DNA from: Leptolinea sp964424035
GTDB lineage: Bacteria > Chloroflexota > Anaerolineae > Anaerolineales > Anaerolineaceae
DNA length: 28,494 nt
Direction: 5' to 3'
Assembly: GCA_964424035.1 (NCBI GenBank)
Contig: CAYRHB010000039.1
Location: 1-28,494 of the forward strand
The position numbers were made by a program, and so were the translations under genes. Under the pieces are notes generated by a model. That model ran no database searches and was not told where the DNA came from. It was given only the letters and a program-made list of their open reading frames with translations. Each line of letters opens with the position of its first letter. Positions within the stretch are counted from its first letter, which is position 1. This document shows positions 1-9,700 of the stretch, piece by piece.

Positions 1-53
1 AGAGCACATCGCTTACACCGATGTGGTCGCAGGTTCGAGTCCTGTTCCGCCCA
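1..53 (+). tRNA. tRNA-Val (anticodon UAC), 5' part cut by the window edge
   Basis: The 3' two thirds of a tRNA are visible. A perfect 5-bp anticodon stem (CATCG at 7-11 with CGATG at 19-23) closes the loop CTTACAC, giving anticodon TAC at 14-16, which reads GUA valine codons. A T arm with TTCGAGT in its loop and a 3' acceptor strand TCCGCCC (46-52) with discriminator A at 53 follow. CCA is not encoded, since the next bases are CAG. The first 20 or so bases, with the 5' acceptor strand and part of the D arm, lie outside the window. Confidence 0.93.
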
Positions 54-98
54 CAGCCATAGGATCCACATGCGATAAAAAGCATGTAAAATTCATCA

Positions 99-1151
99 AT
101 GTTACGTTCAAAAAATCAAAACCGTTTGCTTTTCTGGTTGCTGCTTGCCATCTATTCCACGTTCTTTGCAGAAGTGGTGGTTGGCAGCGCTCCCCTGGTA
201 TTTTTCAAACCGGATGTTTTGATCATTACTGTACCGGTTTATGGTCTGCACATTCTTGTACTGGCTCCCCTGATCATTCGTCAGGGCCGGATACCCTGCT
301 GGCAGGCGCTATACCTAACCGGACTGTTTTTTGGGTTATATGAAGCGTATATGACCAAAGTACTCTGGAGTCCTCCCTGGAATCCGGATGCATTCAGCCT
401 CGGTGGTGTGGCTGTTGTCGATTTCATCATGCTGGTCCTGTTCTGGCATCCGGTTATGGCTTTTCTGGTTCCTATGATCAGCGCTGAATGGCTGTTAAAC
501 CTGCGGCCGGCGATCATTCCAACCATTGGAGAAAAATGGGGCTTACGGTTTTTCAATTTCCGAAATCTATGCATAGCCGGTGGTGTGATCGGAATATGCC
601 TGGGTGCGATGTTGGCTGATCCGGCCGTTGTACTGGGTTCAGCACTCTCCAGCACCCTTGTCATCCTTTTAATTACCTGGTTCTGTAGAAAAACCAACCC
701 TGGTGAACGTATTTTCATGCACAGACTTCTACCCGATGGTCGAATCTGGTATGTTTTCATCCTTCTATTGATGATTGATTATGTCATCCTGGGATTGGTT
801 TTGCGGCCTGAAGCCCTGCCTCCTGTAGCGAACCAGTCAACCATCTGGGTGGCTTATTTGGTAGTTTTTCTCCTGGTGAATAAAGCCAGGCATAGTCAAC
901 CAGAGAACCTTGAAGAGGTTGAACCCGGCATCGGGATAACAGTTCCTTTACTTTCCATATCCCGGATAGCCATTATTTTGGGGATTTTATTCTCATCAGC
1001 ATTAATTTCCAGCTTTCTTCTTCCATCGATAAAGAACCAGGTTTTCCTTGCCGTGTGGGGATTCGGGATACCAGCCGGAATATTTCTTTTTTATCGATCT
1101 GTTAAATGGTTGTTCCTGCCCAAAAAACCGCAATTACATAAATCAATCTGA
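99..1151 (+). CDS. Polytopic membrane protein, unknown function
   Basis: I do not recognise this 350-residue protein. It is very hydrophobic. Roughly nine or ten membrane segments are spread along its length, the first at about residues 9-30 and the last near 322-340, with short charged loops between them and a basic C-terminal tail ending in KKPQLHKS. No catalytic motif or transporter signature is evident. The ATG at 99 lies 45 bases after the tRNA and has no good Shine-Dalgarno sequence, so the start is only moderately sure. The gene ends 66 bases before hpt and may be read from upstream of the tRNA. Coding is supported by the long open frame and consistent hydrophobic periodicity. The antisense frame at 281-760 is a shadow. 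Confidence 0.8.
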   Translation: MLRSKNQNRLLFWLLLAIYSTFFAEVVVGSAPLVFFKPDVLIITVPVYGLHILVLAPLIIRQGRIPCWQALYLTGLFFGLYEAYMTKVLWSPPWNPDAFSLGGVAVVDFIMLVLFWHPVMAFLVPMISAEWLLNLRPAIIPTIGEKWGLRFFNFRNLCIAGGVIGICLGAMLADPAVVLGSALSSTLVILLITWFCRKTNPGERIFMHRLLPDGRIWYVFILLLMIDYVILGLVLRPEALPPVANQSTIWVAYLVVFLLVNKARHSQPENLEEVEPGIGITVPLLSISRIAIILGILFSSALISSFLLPSIKNQVFLAVWGFGIPAGIFLFYRSVKWLFLPKKPQLHKSI

Positions 1152-1204
1152 AAATCATTAAAAATGCTGTATGATAGGTTTGATTTCCAATCTATCTCCG
1201 ACAT

Positions 1205-1210
1205 GGAAGG
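1205..1210 (+). promoter_or_regulatory. Shine-Dalgarno site deciding the hpt start
   Basis: GGAAGG ends 7 bases before the ATG at 1218. It favours that codon over the in-frame ATGs at 1164 and 1203, neither of which has a comparable site. Confidence 0.6.
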
Positions 1211-1217
1211 ATATCCT

Positions 1218-1790
1218 ATGTCTACCGCTACAGAGTTTCCCTATGATTTCATTGGCAAAATACTAATTACCCCGGAAGAGATTGAAAAACGGGTTACCTT
1301 TATCGGAAATCAGATTCACAATGAATACCGTGATTCAGAAAAACTTCTCCTTCTCGGTCTGCTTCGCGGAAGTGTCATGTTCATGACCGATCTGATGCGG
1401 AAAGTGCAAATGCCGTTGACCATGGACTTTATGTCGGTGTCTTCCTATGGAGGGACAGAATCCACCGGGTTTGTCCGCATTGATTCAGATCACAAAACAA
1501 ATATCAGTGGATGGGATGTAATATTGATCGATGATATTGTGGACACCGGTTTCACCATCAATACAGTCCGCAAACTCCTTATAGACCGCAACCCGCGAAG
1601 CCTGAAAATCTGTGCACTTCTGGACAAAGCTGAACGTCACAAGGTCAATGTACCCATCGACTACCTGGGATTCGCCATCCCTGATGTTTTTGTGGTTGGG
1701 TACGGCCTTGATATCGATGAGAAAGGCCGAAATTTACCTTACATCGCGTCAGTTGATCCAATGAAGTACGAAAAAAGCAAACACAAATAA
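1218..1790 (+). CDS. hpt: Hypoxanthine phosphoribosyltransferase
   Basis: The enzyme salvages hypoxanthine (and usually guanine) with PRPP to IMP or GMP in the cytoplasm. At 190 residues it has normal family length. The PRPP-binding loop LIDDIVDTG lies at residues 103-111 with its acidic pair, LLRGS near 48-52 forms the PPi loop, and SSYGGT near 75-80 fits the flexible active-site loop. An in-frame ATG exists at 1164, but the ATG at 1218 has GGAAGG at 1205-1210 at good spacing and begins where family homology begins, so I take it as the start. The gene lies 13 bases upstream of purA, so the pair probably forms one purine transcript: hpt supplies IMP and PurA commits IMP to AMP. Confidence 0.95.
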   Translation: MSTATEFPYDFIGKILITPEEIEKRVTFIGNQIHNEYRDSEKLLLLGLLRGSVMFMTDLMRKVQMPLTMDFMSVSSYGGTESTGFVRIDSDHKTNISGWDVILIDDIVDTGFTINTVRKLLIDRNPRSLKICALLDKAERHKVNVPIDYLGFAIPDVFVVGYGLDIDEKGRNLPYIASVDPMKYEKSKHK

Positions 1791-1803
1791 AGAGGAGGCT
1801 GAA

Positions 1804-3102
1804 ATGCCGCTCAACATAGCGATAGGAACCCAGTGGGGTGATGAAGGCAAGGGTCGTATTGTCGATTTGCTTTCAGCAGATGCCACCCTGGTCTGCCGGT
1901 ACAACGGTGGAGACAATGCCGGTCACACGGTGACCGTAGGAAAAGAGACTTTCAAACTACATTTAATCCCTTCAGGGATTGTTCATTCACACACCATTGG
2001 CATACTCGGCAGTGGCATGGTAATCAACCCGCTCACATTGCTTTCTGAAATGGATTCACTCAGACAGGCGGGGATTGATGTATCACCACGCCGGTTGTAC
2101 ATTTCACCCCTGGCCCATCTGATCACACCTGCTCACCGGTTGCTGGATCAGGCACAGGATGAAGCCCGCGGAAAGGGAGCTATCGGCACAACAGGGCGTG
2201 GGATTGGACCTGCCTATATTGATAAAGCCGCCCGCCGGGGTCTACGCGTTGGAGAAATTCTGGATACTGCCAGATTCCGCCTCAGAGTCAAGGAACATTT
2301 CGAGTATGTAGACAACCAGCTTCGTTTGTTGTTCAACAAAGAACCGCTCGATACAACGGCATTGATGGAAGAATTTCTATTGTCTGCCGCTCAATTGACA
2401 CCGTTTATCCGGGATTCCTCCATGATATTGCACGATGCCCTACGCAGTGGTGACCAGGTTCTGGCGGAAGGCGCACAGGGAACATTACTGGATCTGGATT
2501 ATGGAACCTACCCGTATGTCACCAGTTCCAACACGACAGCTACGGGCATCTTCAGCGGGCTTGGACTGGGGATTGCCCCGATTGACCGGATTATTGGCAT
2601 CACAAAAGCATTTCAAACTCGCGTTGGCGGGGGCCCCTTCCCCACGGAATTATCCGGTGATATCGCCACCCGATTACGTGGTACGGGTGAAAATCCCTGG
2701 GATGAATTTGGCACCACAACCGGCAGACCACGCCGGGTAGGCTGGCTTGATATTCCGTTGCTCCGGTATGCCATCAGGATAAATGGCATAAACGAAATGT
2801 GCATAACCAAACTTGATATCCTTTCCGGCCTTACGGAGATCAATATCTGTATAGGCTACACAATGAACGGGGATAGAACAGACACCCCACCAATCGGTCT
2901 GCAGGATGACCTGATGCAAAAATGTGTTCCTGTCTATAAAAAATTGCCGGGCTGGAATGAAGATATTACGTCCGCCCGGCAGTGGAAGGATCTTCCCTTG
3001 CCTGCACAGGATTACATCCACCAGCTTGAAACGCTCACCGGCGTGCAGGTCAGCCTGATATCCGTTGGCCCGGAACGGGAGCAGATCATCCGTTTGGATT
3101 AA
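1804..3102 (+). CDS. purA: Adenylosuccinate synthetase
   Basis: PurA condenses IMP with aspartate, using GTP, to adenylosuccinate, the first committed step to AMP. The 432-residue length is typical. The N-terminal P-loop QWGDEGKG carries the catalytic Asp13, and NAGHT carries His41; both have the same numbering as the E. coli enzyme. GTTGRGIGP near residue 130 is the IMP-binding loop, and TTTGRPRR near 300 is the aspartate/IMP loop. The third motif reads GDEGKGR where many homologues have GDEGKGK, a mild change. The ATG at 1804 sits behind a strong AGAGGAGG site. It follows hpt by 13 bases and is followed by an intrinsic terminator. Confidence 0.98.
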   Translation: MPLNIAIGTQWGDEGKGRIVDLLSADATLVCRYNGGDNAGHTVTVGKETFKLHLIPSGIVHSHTIGILGSGMVINPLTLLSEMDSLRQAGIDVSPRRLYISPLAHLITPAHRLLDQAQDEARGKGAIGTTGRGIGPAYIDKAARRGLRVGEILDTARFRLRVKEHFEYVDNQLRLLFNKEPLDTTALMEEFLLSAAQLTPFIRDSSMILHDALRSGDQVLAEGAQGTLLDLDYGTYPYVTSSNTTATGIFSGLGLGIAPIDRIIGITKAFQTRVGGGPFPTELSGDIATRLRGTGENPWDEFGTTTGRPRRVGWLDIPLLRYAIRINGINEMCITKLDILSGLTEINICIGYTMNGDRTDTPPIGLQDDLMQKCVPVYKKLPGWNEDITSARQWKDLPLPAQDYIHQLETLTGVQVSLISVGPEREQIIRLD

Positions 3103-3131
3103 TGATCAAGTTCAAGTAACAGGTTTTTCAG

Positions 3132-3160
3132 GAGCATTACAACAATGTAATGCTCTTTTT
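3132..3160 (+). terminator. Intrinsic terminator after purA
   Basis: A perfect 9-bp stem, GAGCATTAC at 3132-3140 with GTAATGCTC at 3147-3155, closes a 6-nt loop and is followed by five T (3156-3160). It closes the hpt-purA transcript 30 bases past the purA stop. Confidence 0.9.
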
Positions 3161-3202
3161 ACATCTCAATGGATATACTAACTATATCCACCGGAGGTGA
3201 CA

Positions 3203-4303
3203 ATGAGATACATTTTTACTCCACTCGTGCTTTTTACTTTTGTATTCACGGCATGCACGAATCTCGTGCCTGCTCTTTTACTAAATGAATTGGAAACCAA
3301 TAATAATTCATCCGTAGTTTTTGGCAGCAATTCATCCAATCCACAGATACACCCCGAATCCGAAAACAACCGACCTGTTCTACTTTTCGGGATTGGTTTG
3401 CATATTGAGCCACAGGGAACAACCCATCAGGGAATCAAAAGCGGCAAAGGGGATTATCAAGTTCAGGCTTTCTTCGACCTTCATGTTCAACAGATCCGGA
3501 CTGTAGTGGACATGATCAACCGGCATGGCGGCACGGTAACCATCCAGGCCCAATCACCCTTCACGGATGTTGTCATCGCATCCCAAAATCCCGTGTTGAA
3601 AGATCTCGCAGGAACCGGCAATGAAATTGCCCTGCACTTTCATGAAGACGCTCACCTGGGCAAGAATTCGTCAAAGAAATCTGTCAAACAATGGTGTACT
3701 GTGATGCTGGAAGAGATGGATCTGGTCAGGCAGGCCAGCGGCGTTGAGACGATCAACTATTGGAGCGGTGGCAACCTGTACCCGCAGCTCTTTAATGCCG
3801 CTGATTGCGCGGGGTTGTCAATCAACAGTGATTGGAAGAATCCCCAATCCCAATCGACGGATCTTCGCATGGTCGGGATTCATCCCTGGAGACCAGCCGG
3901 TGGAACAGACGGCACCAATTTCGATGAAATCAGCATGCACGACCCCGCAGGCCCGGTTATCTTTCTGCCCGAAGGTTTATATGACCGAGAGGATTTTGCT
4001 TCATCCCGGCGGTCTGAAGAAACCGGTTCTGATGAGGCATATTTCAAATATCTGGAACAATCATTTCTGGATTCGTTGTCAGCCGCTGAAAGTGAAAAAG
4101 TCAATGTTTTTCATTTCACCATCCATCCGGGTGAATTTCGGGGGAATGCCTCCCATCCGTTTGAAGTGATCGAAAAATTCCTCACTGAGGTTATTGACCC
4201 ACAGGTCAGATCCGGAAAAGTCAAATGGGCTACATTCTCAGAAATGGCCGATACTTTTGTGTCATGGGAAACCGATCATCCATCTGTGGATATGCGGGAT
4301 TGA
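3203..4303 (+). CDS. Lipoprotein with a polysaccharide-deacetylase-like fold (tentative)
   Basis: This 366-residue protein has a lipoprotein signal peptide: a basic start, a hydrophobic run, then the lipobox FTAC near residues 13-16, so it should be anchored outside the membrane. After a low-complexity Asn/Ser linker (about 25-55) comes a globular domain. HFHEDAHLG near residue 147 and a closing stretch like TFSEMADTF resemble strand motifs of NodB/CE4 deacetylases, where the final motif often reads this way. The classical TFDDG motif is missing; GIGLHIEPQG stands in its place. The substrate is unknown and it may be a divergent carbohydrate-active or inactive relative. The ATG at 3203 has GGAGG at 3193-3197; a GTG at 3197 overlaps that site and is unlikely. 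Confidence 0.75.
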   Translation: MRYIFTPLVLFTFVFTACTNLVPALLLNELETNNNSSVVFGSNSSNPQIHPESENNRPVLLFGIGLHIEPQGTTHQGIKSGKGDYQVQAFFDLHVQQIRTVVDMINRHGGTVTIQAQSPFTDVVIASQNPVLKDLAGTGNEIALHFHEDAHLGKNSSKKSVKQWCTVMLEEMDLVRQASGVETINYWSGGNLYPQLFNAADCAGLSINSDWKNPQSQSTDLRMVGIHPWRPAGGTDGTNFDEISMHDPAGPVIFLPEGLYDREDFASSRRSEETGSDEAYFKYLEQSFLDSLSAAESEKVNVFHFTIHPGEFRGNASHPFEVIEKFLTEVIDPQVRSGKVKWATFSEMADTFVSWETDHPSVDMRD

Positions 4304-4339
4304 CCTCGTACCATAATATTTTTGCTGCATAATAAGAGG

Positions 4340-5290
4340 ATGAAATACCACCTTTCTGCCCGTATCTTTTTCATTCTACTGGCTGTCATCCCTGTAACTG
4401 GTTGTTCAACACAAACACCTGGAGTACCTTCTCCGCAGGTATCACTACCGGATATCTATATGCCTACACGAACACCTGTTTCACCTGCGCCTGACCTGGA
4501 TATTACATATTGTTCTCCGAATGGCTTACCGCAAAAACTTGATTTTTATCCAGCCGTGGCTGGTTTTCCTGATCCCACTCCTATAATCATCTATATACAC
4601 GGGGGCGCCTGGATGGAAGGTGATAAAGAGATCGCCTCCTACCTGTCGACCATCCTGCTTTTGCGGGAGTCGGGATTTTCCATTGCTGCCATTAATTACC
4701 GGTTGGCGCCAGACTATCCATTTCCCGCGCAGATAACGGACGTCTTCTGTGCCATTCGTTTCTTAAGAGCAAAATCCTCTGATCTGAAAATCAATCCCGA
4801 CCGGTTTGGATTGCTCGGGGATAGTGCCGGTGGGCATCTGGCTGCATTGGCTGGTATGGCAAATCCGCATCCGGATTGGACCGGAAACGAATACCCGGGA
4901 ATCAATTCCGGGGTGCAAGCCATTGTTGATCTATACGGTCCGGCTGACCTGACCCGCTCATATGTGAATTCCGACCTGGATATTTCCAGCCTTGTGTTTC
5001 AAGCGAAGGAAAATTCTGACCTGAAACTGGTTAAAGCCAGTCCCGTCAGTTATGCACGGGTAGATGTACCCCCGATATTGATCATCCATGGTGACCAGGA
5101 CTATCTCGTTCCGGTAGAGCAGTCCATACGCCTTTACAATGCGTTACAGGAAAAAGGCGCTCCAGCCCGATTGATCCTTGTGAAGAATGCCGGGCACGGA
5201 TTTTCTCATGCCGGTGAAGGTCCTATGGAACCGGATCAGCAGGAAATTGACTCGGCCATTGTGGACTTTTTCCAAGAGTATTTGGATTGA
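4340..5290 (+). CDS. Secreted alpha/beta-hydrolase (esterase-like) lipoprotein
   Basis: The N terminus has a hydrophobic signal ending in a VTGC lipobox, then a Pro/Thr-rich linker and an alpha/beta-hydrolase domain of the BD-FAE/hormone-sensitive-lipase type. HGGAW at about residue 87 supplies the oxyanion hole, GDSAGG carries nucleophile Ser162, the stretch after HGDQD gives the likely acid Asp254, and NAGHG gives His286, so the triad is complete. Such enzymes hydrolyse short acyl or acetyl esters, including acetylated sugars; the neighbouring deacetylase-like lipoprotein fits a joint role on polysaccharide, but that is inference. The start is uncertain: the ATG at 4340 has AGAGG directly against it, while an in-frame TTG at 4322 has no better site. 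Its stop is 3 bases from the convergent EAL-HDOD gene. Confidence 0.88.
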   Translation: MKYHLSARIFFILLAVIPVTGCSTQTPGVPSPQVSLPDIYMPTRTPVSPAPDLDITYCSPNGLPQKLDFYPAVAGFPDPTPIIIYIHGGAWMEGDKEIASYLSTILLLRESGFSIAAINYRLAPDYPFPAQITDVFCAIRFLRAKSSDLKINPDRFGLLGDSAGGHLAALAGMANPHPDWTGNEYPGINSGVQAIVDLYGPADLTRSYVNSDLDISSLVFQAKENSDLKLVKASPVSYARVDVPPILIIHGDQDYLVPVEQSIRLYNALQEKGAPARLILVKNAGHGFSHAGEGPMEPDQQEIDSAIVDFFQEYLD

Positions 5291-5293
5291 CGA

Positions 5294-6523
5294 TCAAGCC
5301 CCGGGTTTCTTTTGATAGACCTCTTGAGTCAGGATGGTTGCCCATTTGATCGATTCGAAATACATAGAACGCAATCGTTCCGGGGGCAAACCGGTCTTAT
5401 CCGCGTTTTCCCAATCGCCCTGCTCCAGAGCCAGGACGGTTTTAAGTGCCAATCCAATTCTTCCTTCATGTTTGATCAACGCAGAGATCACTTCAGGTGT
5501 TAATGGAATACTGGCAATGACCTGTGACATGGGAATATCCATGATGGCATCCAGTACCGAAAATAGACCGGCCAGGAAATAGGATTCTGCCTGGGTTTCA
5601 CCAAACGCTTTTCCCAGCATCTCACACATCTTTGCCCGCTGGAGGGCGATGGTTGTTAATTCATGGGGTTTATCGTCAACCGTTGACATAAGGATCAACA
5701 TCATCCATCCGCGAAGCTGGCTGAGTCCTATCAAAGAGATAGCCTGCCGGATGGAATTCACGGTTGTGGACAGGGAGTAATAACCGGAATTAACCAATTT
5801 TAGCAATTTATAACTAAGGCCAACATCCTGTGATATAAGTTTTTCAAGCTCTTGAAAATCCGCTTTTGGGTCAGTCACCTGCGCCAGCAGCCTCATAACA
5901 ATAAGTCGGGATGATTCCATTTTCTTGCCAACGACTACATTGGGCTTGCACAGGTAATATCCCTGGAAAAAATCAAATCCAAGCCGAAAGCAGAGGTCGT
6001 ACTCTTGCAGAGTCTCTACTTTCTCAGCCAGCAATAAAACTCCGGTTTGCTTTAATGTATGGACAATATCCGGCAATAAGTTCCGTTTGACCCCCATCAG
6101 GTCAATTTTCACAACGGAAGCCAATCCCAGATTCTTAAGGGGCAAAAGTCTTTTAGCAGAAACAACATCATCCAGTGCGATTTGAAAACCGAGTTCATTA
6201 AATCGTTGCAGGGATTCAATTAATGGCGCGTCGAGAGCAACGTCCTCCAGGACTTCGACAACCACCCGCTCCGGTGGAAGAGAAATGGGATATTTTCCCA
6301 CCAGGAAATTTCTGGTGAAGTTAATAAAAGCGAATCCCTGCCCGACAATATTATCCAACCCTATCTCAGAAAATGTATTTAACAAGACCTGGGTTGTGGC
6401 AAAATCGCCATCAATAACTTTTGCTGATTTGTCTGTCTGCAATCCGCGATAAAGAAGCTCGTAACCGATCACTTCTTTATTACGATTAAAGATTGGCTGC
6501 CGGCCGACAAGCAAATCTGTCAA
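5294..6523 (-). CDS. EAL-HDOD (YuxH-type) signalling protein
   Basis: The 409-residue cytoplasmic protein has an N-terminal EAL-like domain (about 1-195, opening with the typical VGRQPIFNR) and a C-terminal HDOD domain (about 205-400). The EAL domain looks degenerate: EVLEDV stands where the EAL signature should be, so c-di-GMP hydrolysis is doubtful and a binding or scaffold role is more likely. LDDVVS near residue 116 and KIDLMG near 138 are the usual family landmarks. HDOD proteins of this class act in motility, cell cycle or stress signalling in other bacteria; nothing nearby names the target. The start is TTG, supported by GAGGA four bases upstream on the minus strand. The gene is convergent with the esterase gene. 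Confidence 0.92.
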   Translation of the reverse strand: MTDLLVGRQPIFNRNKEVIGYELLYRGLQTDKSAKVIDGDFATTQVLLNTFSEIGLDNIVGQGFAFINFTRNFLVGKYPISLPPERVVVEVLEDVALDAPLIESLQRFNELGFQIALDDVVSAKRLLPLKNLGLASVVKIDLMGVKRNLLPDIVHTLKQTGVLLLAEKVETLQEYDLCFRLGFDFFQGYYLCKPNVVVGKKMESSRLIVMRLLAQVTDPKADFQELEKLISQDVGLSYKLLKLVNSGYYSLSTTVNSIRQAISLIGLSQLRGWMMLILMSTVDDKPHELTTIALQRAKMCEMLGKAFGETQAESYFLAGLFSVLDAIMDIPMSQVIASIPLTPEVISALIKHEGRIGLALKTVLALEQGDWENADKTGLPPERLRSMYFESIKWATILTQEVYQKKPGA

Positions 6524-6527
6524 GTGT

Positions 6528-6532
6528 TCCTC
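6528..6532 (-). promoter_or_regulatory. Shine-Dalgarno site for the TTG start of the EAL-HDOD gene
   Basis: On the minus strand GAGGA lies four bases upstream of TTG (6523-6521). The encoded MTDLLVGRQPIF is the normal family N terminus, and no ATG or GTG fits as well. Confidence 0.6.
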
Positions 6533-6728
6533 TTTCCCCCGGTCTTCAATGAGGGCTTTGGATTTATTTTACAAATAATGTAATTGATGCAATTGATTCT
6601 ATATCATTCCTTAGTGGATCGTCATTAAATCAATATGAATCTTTCCATCATCCTTAGATTTGAATAAAAAGGTATGGCCTGTTTATTGCACCGACCTTTT
6701 AATTCTCTCCTGAAGAACGGTGACTGTT

Positions 6729-9700
6729 ATGAATAACTCCCATAAAACAGGTCATATTGTACCGGGATGGTTGCTTCCTGTTTTGATCGGAATCTTCCTG
6801 ATATTGGCTGCCGGCACTGCCTATGTCGCTTACCAGTATTTCTTTAGCGAACCGACTGCCGAGCAGGTATTCCCAAAATACTCTCAACCCAAAGATCTCG
6901 CTACGGCCGAGTTGGAACACCAGCTTCAAATCTCTATCCAGCGTCACGATGAAGTACTGGCTTTCTTAATGTACCGGGTGGCCATTACCAATGTAGTCTA
7001 TTCTGATGACAAAAATACCGCCCTGCTCTGGCTCGCGCTGTATGATAAAGATACCGATACGTTAATTCCTGCCGAGCCCGGGCTGGCTATTGCACAGAGA
7101 ACGAAGGACAAGACCTGGACCGTTACAGTTCAACCTGATGAGGGATATGACAAACTTCTCCAATCCATCCCTGAAAGTTTGATTGACGCGGAGACAAAAG
7201 CACAATACCTCTCAAAACCGCAATCTGCCACCAAGGGTGTTGCCTTGCGTGGCTATCGTCTGCCCTGGCAAAAGGGAGTTACCAAATTCCTGACAGGCAG
7301 TATCGGTCATGTTCTTACATATAAATCCTGCCCTTCATCCTGTCTTTACGCTTTTGATTTCGCCGATGGAGGCAACTTCCCCATCCTGGCATCCAAAGCC
7401 GGACGGGTAAAGTATGCCGTTTGGAAATATCCGGACAATAACCACTCCAACGCAAATTACATCATCCTCGAAGATGATTCGACCGTTCCAACAACATATC
7501 AGGTGTATTTCCATCTGTCACAGGATTCCATCCCTGAACCCTTGCGTGTTAAAGGAGCCTGGGTCAACCAGGGGCAATTCATCGGGAATGTGGATAACAC
7601 CGGTTATAGTTCAGGACCACACCTCCATTTCCATGTCCATGCAAATGCAACATCATATTGGGGAAATTCGGTTGACATCGTTTTCGAAGATGTGGCTGTG
7701 AATGGCGGGCGTCCCCGTACCTGTGCTGAGGCAAAAGCCTTTCCCTCTTACGGTAGCGAGTGCATTCCGGGAGATCGGTATTTATCCAACAATGGTGATA
7801 CCAAACCCCCAACCGGTGTAATGAGCGCACCGGCAGCCAACACTGTCGTCACCGAAGCCACGGTAACCGTGAATGGCTATGGCACCGATGAATCCGGCGT
7901 GGCAAAAATCCAGCCGTTGGTCAACTATGACGGGATCTGGCGTCCCGCAGGAGAGGCGGTAAAATCCACCGCCATAGTGGCTGATGTAGACCTGTGCGCC
8001 GCCGGGGTTCCTGATGGGCCTGTTTCCATTGGACTTAATATTTGGGATAACGGTGGAAACAAAACCTTATCTCCGGTAGGCGAAGTGGTCATCCAGAAGA
8101 AATACACCTGTCCCGTCCTCCCGCCCGCTTGCAAACCGGCTACGAATCAGGCAGCGCTGTACAATAATGCAAAATATCAAGGTTATTGCCAGGTTGTCGA
8201 TATAGGCGAGATCACCAATCTTGCCACACTGGAAAGTTTTGGCGGGAATAACCTTGAATCGATCCAATTGGGCGGCGGTGTCAGCGCCATGCTGTTTGAT
8301 GAAGAGAACTTTGGCGGCCGCTCTCAAACCCTGACCACATCATCAGAAGACCTTGACACTCAGATCGTTGGCGGAAATCGCACATCATCCCTGATGATCA
8401 TGAATATCGTCCCACCACCCGGATCTCCGGAGCTTAATCCAATCACCGGGATGGATAGTTCAGAACCGACAACCGACAATTCCATCGTATTAAGCTGGCA
8501 ACCAACCAGTGGGGCACAGCTCTACCGGGCAACACTGATAGGACAGGATGGTTTTGAAACCATTCAGGAATGGCAGGATGGACTTTCTTATTCAGTTGGC
8601 TCATTAAACGCCGGCACATATGAATGGACAGTTTCTGCACGTAATAGCGCCGGTGAAAAGACCGCAACAGGCAGTTTCACTGTTCAACCTGGAAAAGACC
8701 TGGATACGGAAGCCATCAATTCACCATATGAGGCGGATTTTAATAAAGAGATTGCCGGTTGGAAAGCCAATGGGCTCTGGCAACGTGGTGGATTCACATT
8801 GGATTCCACAAAACATACCGGTTGGATTTTCGGTTCAGATGGGAAGTTTGGAAAAGGAACAGCTCCTGTATCCGGTGAGCTGACATCTCCTTCCATCTAT
8901 GTTGGATATGCCGGTCAACAGTTATCCTTCCAGTATGCTTCATACACTGAATCAAGCGGCTCAATCTGGGATCAACGCCGGGTTCAACTTTCCGTTGATG
9001 GGGGCGCGTTCCAGGATGTTTTGCAGGTCACGACCAATCCCCGCGATAGAAGCCTCCACGACAGCAAACCGGTTGACCTTTCACCTTATACGGGGAAGAA
9101 TATCAGAATCCGGTTCCGGTTTGATTCAGTGGATGGTAATTATAACGACGGCCTTGGGTGGGCTATCCGTACAGTGAGAATCAGCGATGACCCTGCAAAA
9201 GTCTGCTCTGAATATGCCGCTGATGGAACTTTCGAACAAGCGCGTGCCGTGAAAATCGGGGAAACAGTCGATGGACAGATCTGTCCGGCTGGCGATGTGG
9301 ATTTCTTTACTTTTTCCATTGAAAAAGAACAATACTTCAATGCTGCCGTTTCGATCACATCCGAAGGAGTGGATTGGATCCCTTCAATCAACATCCTTTC
9401 GCACGACGGCTCCTCTGTACTGGCTTCTGGCAACGTGAACGGTTCTTCTACAAGCATTAATCTAAAGCTTGCAGAACCTGGAACGTATTACATAAAAGTC
9501 GGTGGACAATCTAAAGGCAAAGGAACGGTACCGGGTGTAAATTACCGGTTATCCCTGGTTCAGGATACTACTCCGCCCACCGTAAAACTGACCAAACCTG
9601 CAGATGGATCGATCAGCCTTACCCTGCCAATCGAATTAACCGCTGAAGCAGCAGATACCAACGGGCCTGTATCTCGTGTGGAATTTCTCGTTCAGCCGGC

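Noticed and set aside
281..760. 159-codon minus-strand open frame
   Set aside because: It lies inside the membrane-protein gene on the other strand, has low-complexity basic composition, no ribosome site and no recognisable motif.
3197..3205. GTG at 3197 as the start of the deacetylase-like lipoprotein
   Set aside because: It overlaps the GGAGG ribosome site that serves the ATG at 3203, six bases later in frame.
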